Shown: positions 7,789 to 14,250 of the stretch, one piece after another
Numbering within the stretch: position 1 is the first letter of the stretch
How the letters are laid out: every line of letters begins with the position of its first letter
DNA from: CAYYMZ01 sp964473025
GTDB taxonomy: Bacteria; Patescibacteriota; UBA1384; DTJR01
Assembly: GCA_964473025.1 (NCBI GenBank)
Contig: CAYYMZ010000009.1
Coordinates: 1-32,722 of the forward strand
Length of the DNA: 32,722 nucleotides
Direction of reading: 5' to 3'
Notes under the pieces: generated by a model
What the model was told of the DNA's origin: nothing
Database searches by the model: none
What the model saw: only the letters and a program-made list of their open reading frames with translations
Program-made: the position numbers and the translations under genes

Positions 7789-8648
7789 TTTAATAGATTT
7801 ATATCCTTCAACTTACCAGCCGAATAAGCTTGAGCGATCTTTTTTGAATAAGGTATCTCGATTTCTATTTTTGATTTAAACTTCTGGCTAATTTGTTTAA
7901 CTTTTTTGCTATCGCCTAAGTCCGCCTGGTTTAAAACGATCTTTGTCGGCACTTTAAGCTTTTGACAAAGATCTAAAATCAATCCTAAATCATGTGCGCC
8001 CATTGGCGTTGGCTCGGTCACGGCGTAGGCGAAATCAGACTCCATGATGCCGGTAATGACAGGGCAGTGAGTGCCGGCGGCAGTATCGAAAATGATTTTA
8101 TCAGGTTTGAATTGTTCGGCGAATTTTAAAACATATTCTTTGGTCTTGGCAACAACGTAATCGGTGACTACCAGACCGGTTTTTCCCACCCCTGGTTGAG
8201 CAAAACCGGTGGCGAGATAAAAGTTATCATTAATTCTGTTGCGGTATATCTCCCCAATTTTTTCTTTGCTTTTTTTGATTGCTCCGTAAGGGCAAACATG
8301 CCAGCAGGCACCACAGCCAGAACAGAGATCTCTTAGAAAAATCGGGTATTCCCCGGGTGATTGAAAAACTGTGTGATTGTAGCATGTTTTGACGCAGAGA
8401 CCGCATTTTTGGCATTTTTCTTTGTCTAAACTGGGAAATTCGGTATAAGCGGAAACGGTTGGTCTCTCCAATTTTTGGCCCAACAGCAAATGATCATTTG
8501 GACATTCGACATCCAAATCGCAAAGAAGAATTTTTTGATCTTCCTCGAGATATTTGTTGGCAAGCAGAATAGCGAAAGTTGACTTGCCAGTACCGCCCTT
8601 GCCGCCGGTAATGGCAATTTTTTGTGCAGTATAAGCAGGTTCCTTCAT
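7785..8648 (-). CDS. MinD-type ATPase with inserted 2x[4Fe-4S] ferredoxin domain (upstream copy)
   Basis: A 287-residue paralogue of the ATPase at 6232-7128. GGKGGTGKS is at 15-23, DLDVECPND at 44-52, and ferredoxin cysteines at C79/C82/C85/C89 and C109/C112/C115/C119. The nucleotide-switch motif is FDTAAGTHCPV. A cysteine lies next to the switch motif in both copies (GTGCPV and GTHCPV). Predicted to bind two [4Fe-4S] clusters and to couple ATP hydrolysis to electron or cluster transfer. The start at 8648 overlaps the stop of the preceding NifX-like gene by one base. Cluster partners are the two NifX-like proteins just upstream. Confidence 0.88.
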   Translation of the reverse strand: MKEPAYTAQKIAITGGKGGTGKSTFAILLANKYLEEDQKILLCDLDVECPNDHLLLGQKLERPTVSAYTEFPSLDKEKCQKCGLCVKTCYNHTVFQSPGEYPIFLRDLCSGCGACWHVCPYGAIKKSKEKIGEIYRNRINDNFYLATGFAQPGVGKTGLVVTDYVVAKTKEYVLKFAEQFKPDKIIFDTAAGTHCPVITGIMESDFAYAVTEPTPMGAHDLGLILDLCQKLKVPTKIVLNQADLGDSKKVKQISQKFKSKIEIEIPYSKKIAQAYSAGKLKDINLLK

Positions 8649-8989
8649 TAAAAAATATCCTCCTTGGCAAGTTTGCGAAGATCACCTTTTTTTAGTGCTT
8701 CAATATTATCTAAGATGGTGCCCGTTATTGCCTTATGCATTTTTATTTTGTATTTTTTGAATTTTTTTTCAGCTCTCGGTCCTAGTCCAAATACGATTAC
8801 GACATTTGCCTTAAGGCGATGCAGAAAATCGGGTGGCAATTCTGGTTTTCCTAAAAATTCCGGATTCGGTTTAACGGTAAATTTGTCTGATTCGGTATCG
8901 TAAATGAGGAAATTTTCCGCACGGCCAAAATGCTCGGCAATTACATCTTCCAGCGAACCTTCTTGGTTAGTTGCAACTGCAATTCTCAT
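8648..8989 (-). CDS. NifX/NifB-family dinitrogenase cofactor-like protein 1
   Basis: A 113-residue single-domain protein. It has the family layout: an N-terminal strand IAVATNQEG, a central AEHFGRAENFLIYD, and a C-terminal VIVFGLGPRAEKKFKKYKIKMH. NifX-like domains bind Fe-S or Fe-Mo cofactor precursors in nitrogen-fixing organisms. No nitrogenase gene is in this window and none is expected in a reduced genome, so a general Fe-S or metal-binding role is inferred. It is translationally coupled to the ATPase downstream and lies two bases after the second NifX-like gene. Tandem NifX-like genes next to paired ferredoxin-ATPases are a recurring arrangement in anaerobes. Confidence 0.82.
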   Translation of the reverse strand: MRIAVATNQEGSLEDVIAEHFGRAENFLIYDTESDKFTVKPNPEFLGKPELPPDFLHRLKANVVIVFGLGPRAEKKFKKYKIKMHKAITGTILDNIEALKKGDLRKLAKEDIF

Positions 8990-8991
8990 TT

Positions 8992-9417
8992 TTATCTCCT
9001 TCCCATACCGCGGCCTTTTCCGCCTCTTCCAGCGCCACCATTCGCTCTACCAGATCTGCCCATTAAATTGGGTCCTGTTAGTTGACTGGCCTCGATAATT
9101 TTATTGTTTTTGAGATCTTCGAGTGCCTGCTTAGCAGTGATATCAAAAACACCGGTAAAGATTTTAATTTTTGCACTTTGCAAAACTCCTAATGCATTTG
9201 GACCGATGTTGCCGCTAATAACTGCTTCAACGCCGTGGCTGGCGACAAGCTGGGCAGCAGCAATTCCCGCTCCACCGCCTAGGTTCGCTCCTGGATTCGC
9301 GACAGCTTCAAACTTACTATTTTCACTGTCCACTATCAGAAAAAAGGGACAGCGACCGAAACGCGGATCAATAGTCGAATCAAGATTATTTCCGGTTGAA
9401 GAAATACATATTTTCAT
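8992..9417 (-). CDS. NifX/NifB-family protein 2 with Gly/Arg-rich tail
   Basis: A 141-residue protein. Residues 1-115 form a NifX-like domain (ICISSTGNNLDSTIDPRFGR, FFLIVDSE, VISGNIGPNALGVLQ). Residues 120-141 are a low-complexity Gly/Arg tail ending in GKGRGMGRR. The DPRFGRC motif is complete and carries a cysteine (C23) next to the usual His/Arg position. The tail resembles those of DUF5320 and related proteins of the same operon and may bind nucleic acid or metal; that is a guess. It is separated from the downstream NifX gene by two bases. Confidence 0.82.
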   Translation of the reverse strand: MKICISSTGNNLDSTIDPRFGRCPFFLIVDSENSKFEAVANPGANLGGGAGIAAAQLVASHGVEAVISGNIGPNALGVLQSAKIKIFTGVFDITAKQALEDLKNNKIIEASQLTGPNLMGRSGRANGGAGRGGKGRGMGRR

Positions 9418-9435
9418 AATTGCCTTTCTAAATAT

Positions 9436-9714
9436 TTACGATTTTTCCTCGACTTCTTTCTTGCCTTGTTCTAATTCTGTCTTTTGTTCTTTATCCCTAT
9501 CCAGTAAAAGTGTCTGAAACTCTCCGACATGAGTTTTTTCTTCTTTGGCAATCTCCAGAAGCGTTTCCTGAATTTTTTTATTTTCTACCATTGCCGCCAT
9601 TTGCTCATAAAGATTGATTGCATCCAGTTCAGCGATTATTCCGCTTCTCAAAACTTCTTTTTCCAGATCGTTCTTTTTAACTTTTTTAAGTTCTATCGGT
9701 ATTTGCGACAACAT
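9436..9714 (-). CDS. Half-size ferritin-like protein (demi-ferritin / EncFtn-like)
   Basis: A 92-residue, almost entirely helical protein. The first helix carries IIAELDAINLYEQMA with E29 and Y36; the second carries IAKEEKTHVGEF with E59-x2-H62. The 30-residue gap followed by ExxH is what one half of a ferritin four-helix bundle shows. It also matches, as I recall, the spacing of the ferroxidase ligands of encapsulated ferritins (E32, E62, H65 in Rhodospirillum). Two chains would be needed to build a di-iron site. The start has a near-perfect ribosome-binding site, GGAGGTGA, upstream of ATG 9714. No encapsulin shell gene is visible. The charged tail (KEQKTELEQGKKEVEEKS) could be a linker. Probable role: iron oxidation/storage or peroxide removal. 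Confidence 0.72.
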   Translation of the reverse strand: MLSQIPIELKKVKKNDLEKEVLRSGIIAELDAINLYEQMAAMVENKKIQETLLEIAKEEKTHVGEFQTLLLDRDKEQKTELEQGKKEVEEKS

Positions 9715-9734
9715 ATTTTATCACCTCCCTCCAT

Positions 9735-10445
9735 TTAGTTTATAATTACCCAAATTCCAAGCCCTAGCATAATCATACCTGATATTAAATGTAGAATCCT
9801 AATATTTTTATCTTTCCAAGCGGTTGTTTTTTCAATGCTTGAATAGCCAAAATAAATAAGTGATGTAATCAGCAAAAGCGGTAAGACAAAAATTAAATTG
9901 TAATAAAGCAAGATCGGTATCAATGAAACTTTAGATAAACTCGCCAAGTAACCGATAGTGAATAAATAAGGTCCTCCGGTACAGGGTAATTCAAAAAATA
10001 TAACTACGAATCCCGCAAAAAAAGCCGGAAGAGGGCTAGTGATCTTCCCAAGAAAATTCTTTAAAGATGGGCGCCATCGATTGGGAATTTCGGTGACAAA
10101 ACCGCCGCCGCCATACCAGAAGAAATCTTTAATGTTAGACAAACCGATTAAAATAGCCAGAATACCGACTACCACATGGAACCACCTTGCCAAGCCCGTA
10201 AGGTTTAACGCATGAAAAAGCCCCAGACCGGCCAGAAAGTAAGCAATGAATAATCCTAGTGTAAAAGATAAGCCGGTGAAAATTGCCTTTTTTCTATTTG
10301 CCGTAGTAAGCAATGACCCCAGTAAGATTAAAAGCACTGCAATCGCGCAGGGATTAATCGAATCTACCAGTGCGGCACTGGTAATGATTGGTATTGACAC
10401 AGATTCTATCACTGGGGGCGCCGCACAAATTCCCGGGCTGCTCAT
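9735..10445 (-). CDS. CcdA-like cytochrome c biogenesis / thiol-disulfide membrane protein
   Basis: A 236-residue protein with about six membrane helices. The two redox cysteines of the CcdA/DsbD family are placed as expected: SINPCA (C33) at the start of helix 1 and ELPCTGGPY (C155) at helix 4. Such proteins carry electrons from cytoplasmic thioredoxin to targets outside the membrane, or export metals in related families. The N-terminus has two further cysteine-region residues (GICAAP). A perfect 15-bp hairpin lies just upstream of its ribosome-binding site (AGGAG), which may lower or tune its expression relative to the first two operon genes. No cytochrome or thioredoxin gene is nearby. Confidence 0.82.
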   Translation of the reverse strand: MSSPGICAAPPVIESVSIPIITSAALVDSINPCAIAVLLILLGSLLTTANRKKAIFTGLSFTLGLFIAYFLAGLGLFHALNLTGLARWFHVVVGILAILIGLSNIKDFFWYGGGGFVTEIPNRWRPSLKNFLGKITSPLPAFFAGFVVIFFELPCTGGPYLFTIGYLASLSKVSLIPILLYYNLIFVLPLLLITSLIYFGYSSIEKTTAWKDKNIRILHLISGMIMLGLGIWVIIN

Positions 10446-10475
10446 TTAAATACTCCTGTTTTATCTGATAAGATC

Positions 10476-10517
10476 TAAACAGAGGGAAGTGCCTGACGGT
10501 TTACTTCCCTCTGTTTA
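10476..10517. terminator. 15-bp hairpin inside the metal/redox operon
   Basis: A perfect inverted repeat, TAAACAGAGGGAAGT (10476-10490) and its complement (10503-10517), has a 12-nt loop. It lies after the DUF5320 stop and before the CcdA-like gene. On the minus strand the stem ends in TTTA with no long U tract, so partial termination or an mRNA-stabilising or processing hairpin is more likely than a full stop. Confidence 0.6.
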
Positions 10518-10522
10518 ATCAA

Positions 10523-10783
10523 TTACTTCTGGTCTCCCAACTGGCTTAATCGTTCCTCGGCCGCTTTCAATTCTTCTTTGAGCGCAGCTATATCATCTTG
10601 AACAATAGCTTTTTCTTCCACGGCAGTCGGTTGGCGATATGACCATTGGCTCATTGGGCCGAACCCTCCGAACCCATAGCCGCGACGACCGAAACCTCTT
10701 CCATAGCCACCGCCGCAGGGACCTAAACCTCGTCCGGTTCCGGGTCCCATTCCCCTAGGGCCAGTTCCATCAAATCTTGGCAT
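10523..10783 (-). CDS. DUF5320 Gly/Arg-rich small protein
   Basis: An 86-residue protein beginning MPRFDGTGPRGMGPGTGRG, the hallmark of DUF5320 proteins. A second Gly/Arg/Tyr-rich block follows (residues 20-45) and then a C-terminal coiled-coil-like helix (EKAIVQDDIAALKEELKAAEERLSQL). A GTG three codons upstream is in frame. The ATG at 10783 is preferred because GGGAGGTGA overlaps that GTG and sits at normal spacing from the ATG. DUF5320 genes are recurrent neighbours of NifX-like and MinD-ferredoxin genes in anaerobes. The biochemical role is unknown. Confidence 0.82.
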   Translation of the reverse strand: MPRFDGTGPRGMGPGTGRGLGPCGGGYGRGFGRRGYGFGGFGPMSQWSYRQPTAVEEKAIVQDDIAALKEELKAAEERLSQLGDQK

Positions 10784-10813
10784 CTTAATCACCTCCCTTC
10801 ATTATTATTAATT

Positions 10814-11314
10814 TTATCGGCAAAATTTGCCCCTTAAAGAAACTGCGCACACTGGGCAATTCATATTGATACAGGGGACACCCCGTTGATGAGGAAACTC
10901 TTTTTTACATTTCGGGCAGATGCAAGTTTCCGATCCTCCTAGGCCTTGTCCTCGACCAACATTTTGACCCCGGGTTCGACATTTCTGCAGTTGGTTATCT
11001 CCGTTTCTTTGTGATTGATTGTTAGTCATAACCTCTCCTCCCTCCATTCTTAATGCTTTACCATAAATCAAGACCTCGGCAATTTTTTTATGAGCCGAGT
11101 GTAATATTCGCAAAAAAGTAATCCGGGAAATTTTCATTTTTTTAGCAGCTTCTTCCTGATCGAGATTCTCCAATTCGGCTAATCTCATAGCCTCCACTTC
11201 ATCCAACATCAAAGCAACCTCGTCCAAATCTCTCAGTGGTATACCGGCAGGTTTGAAATAGGTAATTTCCGGAAAGAATCTAATTGTTCGCTTAATTTTT
11301 GGTCTTCCTCGCAT
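10814..11314 (-). CDS. DUF134 (UPF0251) DNA-binding regulator with C-terminal zinc ribbon
   Basis: A 166-residue protein. Residues 1-92 are a DUF134 helix-turn-helix domain (RPKIKRTIRFFPEITYFKP, DEVEAMRLAELENLDQEEAA, then ISRITFLRILHSAHKKIAE). Residues 128-165 are a Cys-rich ribbon with C131, C133, C136, C148, C153, C156 and C165. It is the promoter-proximal gene of the ten-gene operon and its likely regulator. An internal ATG (codon 96, base 11029) follows a very strong ribosome-binding site, GGAGGAGAGG, so the ribbon may also be made as a separate 71-residue protein. In related organisms the two parts are often separate genes; the in-frame join here may be recent. The start has AAAGGAA just upstream. 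Confidence 0.82.
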   Translation of the reverse strand: MRGRPKIKRTIRFFPEITYFKPAGIPLRDLDEVALMLDEVEAMRLAELENLDQEEAAKKMKISRITFLRILHSAHKKIAEVLIYGKALRMEGGEVMTNNQSQRNGDNQLQKCRTRGQNVGRGQGLGGSETCICPKCKKEFPHQRGVPCINMNCPVCAVSLRGKFCR

Positions 11315-11331
11315 ACATTCCTTTCAATCAT

Positions 11332-11360
11332 ATAATAGAACCTATGTTCATAATTGTCAA
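11332..11360 (-). promoter_or_regulatory. Consensus promoter of the metal/redox operon, with internal palindrome
   Basis: On the minus strand TTGACA (11360-11355) and TATTAT (11337-11332) are 17 bp apart. The spacer contains GAAC-N4-GTTC (11338-11349), a short inverted repeat that could be an operator, perhaps for the DUF134 protein encoded just downstream. Operator function is inferred. Confidence 0.75.
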
Positions 11361-11421
11361 GATGTTGTAGGTCTTTTTTAACACTATTTACAGCAAGAAT
11401 ATGGTTTTTTTATGGTTTCTC

Positions 11422-11461
11422 CTTGACTTAGCTACTTGTTTCAGGCTCCCTGTCCCTTACA
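11422..11461 (+). repeat. Imperfect direct repeat, right copy, abutting the recombinase start
   Basis: Matches 4079-4118 at 33 of 40 positions in the same orientation. It ends directly before ATG 11462. It begins with TTGACT, which could serve as a -35 element, but no convincing -10 box lies at the right distance. Confidence 0.6.
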
Positions 11462-12826
11462 ATGAGTCAAGATATAAATTTTACTGATACCTCGCCCCTC
11501 ATTTTGCCGTTAGAAAGGGGCAACGGACTGGTTGGTGAGGCGGTTATTGCCGATTCGACGGTCAGATATTGCCTTTATGCCAGAAAATCAAGCGAAGACG
11601 ACGAAAGACAGGCGCTTTCGATCGATTCTCAAGTCAAAGAAATGGTTGCTTTGGCTCAAAATGAAGGGCTTTTGGTCACCGATATCAGGCGCGAGAGTCA
11701 TTCCGCCAAGAGTTCCGGAACGAGACCCGTGTTTAACGAACTGGTATCGGACGTTAGAAAAGGATTATTTAATAGCATTTTGACCTGGTCACCTGATCGA
11801 ATGAGCCGAAACGCCGGAGATCTCGGCTTATTGGTTGATTTAATGGACAACGGATATCTCAAAGAGATTAAGACTCATGGGCAAACCTTGAGTAATTCCC
11901 CGAATGATAAGTTCTTGCTGATGATTCTATGTAGCCAGGCGAAGTTAGAGAATGACAACAGAGGAGTCAACGTCAAAAGAGGTCAAAGAGCTAAGGCCGA
12001 GTTGGGATTCAGACCAAATATGGCACCGCTAGGATATCTTAATGATTATTATTCAGGTAAAGGATTAAAAAAGATCTATCAAGATGAGCAAAGGGCTCCA
12101 ATAATCCGAGAAATGTTCGAGAAAGTCGCAAACGAAGGCTATTCCGGCAGGAAAGTTTACGATTGGCTCAAGGATAAAACGACTTTACGATCGAGGGGCG
12201 ACAAGTTATTGAATTTGAGTGTGATCTATCGAATGCTCAATAACCCGTACTACTGCGGAATGTTCGAATTCCCGGTCGGTTCCGGCAAATGGTATAAAGG
12301 CGGTTATGAACCGATCATTTCAAGAGAATTATTCGATGCCGTTCAAAAGAAGATGACCGTTGCCCCAAAATCAAAACCCGGGACAAAACAATTTGATTTC
12401 ACCAGAATGTTCAAATGTGGAGCATGCGGTTCGGGTATTACCGCTCAAGAAAGGATAAAACGACTGAAATGCGGAGCAAAGAAACGATATGTTTATTATC
12501 ATTGCACCCAATTCAAGAATTTTGATTGTCATGAGCCATATATCAGAGAAGAAAGTGTAATTGAGCAGTTATCGGAACTATTGAAAGATATTCCCGTTCC
12601 CGAGATTCTGTCCAGGCCGATTCTCAAACCGGAGCTAGATAAATTCATGCTGATTCACCGATCCATGCAGGATCAAAACGATCAAACCGAGACTCAACCC
12701 GAATTCAACATCACCGGATTTATCCAATACATCTTCCGAGACGGGACAAGAGAACAGAAAAGAGAGCTTACTAGCTGTCTCAATAGAACTATTTGTATCA
12801 AAGAGAAGAAGATCTATACGGAATAG
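11462..12826 (+). CDS. Large serine recombinase (resolvase/invertase family, zinc-ribbon type)
   Basis: A 454-residue protein. The catalytic domain starts at about residue 35: YARKSS (catalytic serine probably S43), SIDSQ, and the arginine motif SPDRMSRN (110-117). The recombinase DNA-binding domain spans about 190-300 (GYLND, ML NNPYYCGMFEF). A zinc ribbon has C319, C322, C348 and C356. The C-terminus is short, without a long coiled coil. Such enzymes integrate and excise mobile DNA at short att sites. There is no Shine-Dalgarno site and about 35 residues precede the usual domain start, so translation may begin lower. It diverges from the metal/redox operon and faces tRNA-Asp. It could be the integrase of an element whose borders are the direct repeats noted. 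Confidence 0.88.
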   Translation: MSQDINFTDTSPLILPLERGNGLVGEAVIADSTVRYCLYARKSSEDDERQALSIDSQVKEMVALAQNEGLLVTDIRRESHSAKSSGTRPVFNELVSDVRKGLFNSILTWSPDRMSRNAGDLGLLVDLMDNGYLKEIKTHGQTLSNSPNDKFLLMILCSQAKLENDNRGVNVKRGQRAKAELGFRPNMAPLGYLNDYYSGKGLKKIYQDEQRAPIIREMFEKVANEGYSGRKVYDWLKDKTTLRSRGDKLLNLSVIYRMLNNPYYCGMFEFPVGSGKWYKGGYEPIISRELFDAVQKKMTVAPKSKPGTKQFDFTRMFKCGACGSGITAQERIKRLKCGAKKRYVYYHCTQFKNFDCHEPYIREESVIEQLSELLKDIPVPEILSRPILKPELDKFMLIHRSMQDQNDQTETQPEFNITGFIQYIFRDGTREQKRELTSCLNRTICIKEKKIYTE

Positions 12827-12940
12827 CGGAGATTTACGAGAAAAGTCCCAAAGTAGAGGAATTTATAAGGTTTGCAGAAAGGTTCGAAACTCAAGTGCGG
12901 TCATAAGGTCAACTACCAAAACGGGTGAATTTATAAACAA

Positions 12941-12962
12941 AAAAGACCATATGCGGCCTTTT
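12941..12962 (-). terminator. Intrinsic terminator of tRNA-Asp
   Basis: On the minus strand AAAAGGCC, a GCATAT loop and GGTCTTTT form a fully paired stem (one G-U pair) followed by further T residues. It lies 60 bp past the tRNA 3' end. Bases 12827-12940 hold no gene that I can support; a 12-bp direct repeat AAAAGTCCCAAA occurs at 12841-12852 and 13003-13014. Confidence 0.6.
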
Positions 12963-13021
12963 CCACTCCTTACTCCCTTTCTTACCTCTTTCTACTCCCT
13001 AAAAAAGTCCCAAACTGTTGC

Positions 13022-13098
13022 TGGCGGGGTGGAAGGGACTCGAACCCTCAACCTATTCCGTGACAGGGAATTGCTCTAGCCGATTGAGCTACCACCCC
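13022..13098 (-). tRNA. tRNA-Asp (GUC), CCA encoded
   Basis: A complete cloverleaf of 77 nt on the minus strand. The acceptor GGGGTGG pairs with CCACCCC, followed by discriminator G and an encoded CCA (13024-13022). The D arm is GCTC/GAGC, the anticodon loop CTGTCAC has GTC at the centre, and the T arm is GAGGG-TTCGAGT-CCCTT. The anticodon GUC reads Asp codons. It has its own promoter upstream and terminator downstream. Confidence 0.95.
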
Positions 13099-13113
13099 CT
13101 ATATACTGAAAAG

Positions 13114-13142
13114 ATTTTAACAGAAAAGAGTCCGATCTTCAA
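13114..13142 (-). promoter_or_regulatory. Promoter of tRNA-Asp
   Basis: On the minus strand TTGAAG (13142-13137) and TAAAAT (13119-13114) are separated by 17 bp. The -10 box lies 15 bp before the tRNA 5' end. Confidence 0.65.
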
Positions 13143-13158
13143 TGTTTAGAAATGAAAT

Positions 13159-13182
13159 GGGCGGGGTCTCGCGACCCCGCCC
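13159..13182 (-). terminator. GC-rich terminator hairpin after the 13203-14057 gene
   Basis: GGGCGGGGTC (13159-13168) and GACCCCGCCC (13173-13182) form a perfect 10-bp stem with a 4-nt loop. It follows the stop codon of the minus-strand gene by about 20 bp, with a T-rich stretch after it. Confidence 0.7.
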
Positions 13183-13202
13183 CGTGAATCCTCCTGGTTG
13201 TG

Positions 13203-14057
13203 TCAGATCTGGCGAATTGTCGCGATTGATTCTCGTGCGGTCTCTTCCGCCCAACCCCTATCTTCCCTGCTGAGCCAGGGCTTCTTGTACATACTCTCTT
13301 TCGAGACCTCTACCACTACACGCGCTTCCGGGCGAAGTGCCCGAACTCGGGAAAGGATTTCCTGGATCGGCAGCTTACCCTCGCCGAAACGCTTGTGGCC
13401 ACCACCTTTAATGTCCTTTGCTCCAGGATCGAGATCGCAAATGTGAAACTGCGCGATCCGGCGGCCATTGGTGTTGGCAATTACCCGGTTAAGCAAATCG
13501 AGGAAGTTCTCGCACTCGTTCCAGAACTCCTTAGCTAGGTGTTCTATGTCACACACGAGCCTAACCTCAATCCCCGCCTTTTCGAGGAGGTCGTAGGCCC
13601 TTTTCGCGACCTCAACTCCGAAGCCCACAAGGTCATCGTTCTCGACCCACACCTTGAGGCCCTTGAGCAGACCTAGCTTTCTCTGGTGCTCAAGCTCGAA
13701 GATAACTCCGGGGTGCAGGACGATCGGAATCCCGAGCGATCTCGCGATCTTCCTTGCGGGATTCGACTCGAACGATCCAAGCAGGAGGCATCCGAATACA
13801 ATTGCCTCAAGCTTACGGCTCACGTCACCGTGGATCAGCAGGTTCCAGACCTTCTTGCGGGTCCAGAACGGCCCATGCACGCTCGTTGCCCATGTGTTGT
13901 ACTTCTTCTGGGCACGAACAACCGAATGGACACTGGTCAGGCGGGTAGGCATAACCTCGACGCCATCGTACCCGAATTTGGCTGCCAGCTTGAACGCAAG
14001 GTCCAGGCGAAGGGCAGTCACAACCGCTGAGAGCGTAACGAAACAGCGCGGTGTCAT
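13203..14057 (-). CDS. Xylose-isomerase-like TIM-barrel protein (sugar phosphate isomerase/epimerase family)
   Basis: A 284-residue protein with an AP-endonuclease-2/xylose isomerase-like barrel. Strand motifs appear in order: FGYDGVEVMP, SVHGPF, IPIVLHPGV, KVWVENDD, VRLVCDIEHLAKE, AQFHICD, then HKRFGEG and VVVEVSKE. Histidines and acidic residues at the strand ends could form the divalent metal site of this superfamily; the substrate cannot be told. The gene is GC-rich (32 of 60 bases at 13441-13500) compared with neighbours, and has its own consensus promoter, leader hairpin, strong ribosome-binding site (AAAAGGGAGT) and terminator. This self-contained unit looks horizontally acquired. It shares its leader layout with the cassette at 25760-27350. 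Confidence 0.78.
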   Translation of the reverse strand: MTPRCFVTLSAVVTALRLDLAFKLAAKFGYDGVEVMPTRLTSVHSVVRAQKKYNTWATSVHGPFWTRKKVWNLLIHGDVSRKLEAIVFGCLLLGSFESNPARKIARSLGIPIVLHPGVIFELEHQRKLGLLKGLKVWVENDDLVGFGVEVAKRAYDLLEKAGIEVRLVCDIEHLAKEFWNECENFLDLLNRVIANTNGRRIAQFHICDLDPGAKDIKGGGHKRFGEGKLPIQEILSRVRALRPEARVVVEVSKESMYKKPWLSREDRGWAEETARESIATIRQI

Positions 14058-14083
14058 CTTGGACCACTCCCTTTTGCAGTATG

Positions 14084-14100
14084 ACCCCGCTTTGCGGGGT
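14084..14100 (-). promoter_or_regulatory. Leader hairpin and ribosome-binding site of the GC-rich isomerase cassette
   Basis: ACCCCGC-AAA-GCGGGGT on the minus strand lies 8 nt before AAAAGGGAGT (14075-14066). An 8-nt spacer ending AAG then leads to ATG 14057. The same order and spacer length recur upstream of the lipoprotein at 27350. Confidence 0.65.
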
Positions 14101-14126
14101 ATTTGTCAAACTTGCACTAACACTGG

Positions 14127-14155
14127 ATTATCGCAGGAAAGACGCAAAATGTCAA
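14127..14155 (-). promoter_or_regulatory. Consensus promoter of the GC-rich isomerase cassette
   Basis: On the minus strand TTGACA (14155-14150) and GATAAT (14132-14127) are separated by exactly 17 bp. Confidence 0.8.
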
Positions 14156-14175
14156 GGTTGGCGAACCTGTCAGAG

Positions 14176-14204
14176 TTGTAATTTTAACCCATATCGGCTA
14201 TACT
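14176..14204 (+). promoter_or_regulatory. Promoter of rny
   Basis: TTGTAA (14176-14181) and TATACT (14199-14204) are separated by 17 bp. It diverges from the isomerase-cassette promoter, the two -35 regions being 20 bp apart. The transcript would start near 14211 and carry an SD (GAAAGGAA) before ATG 14251. Confidence 0.7.
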
Positions 14205-14250
14205 TTTTTGCAGATGAAATTTAACTTTAATTTATCCATGAAAGGAAGCT

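Noticed and set aside
12827..12929. A possible frameshifted C-terminal extension of the serine recombinase (acidic peptide in another frame)
   Set aside because: The in-frame C-terminus already ends in the usual way for the family, and the other frame is interrupted by a stop before it reaches conserved recombinase sequence.
13654..14181. A 175-codon plus-strand frame opposite the isomerase-like gene
   Set aside because: It is the complement of a GC-rich coding region; the minus-strand frame has clear TIM-barrel motifs, promoter, ribosome-binding site and terminator, while this one has none.
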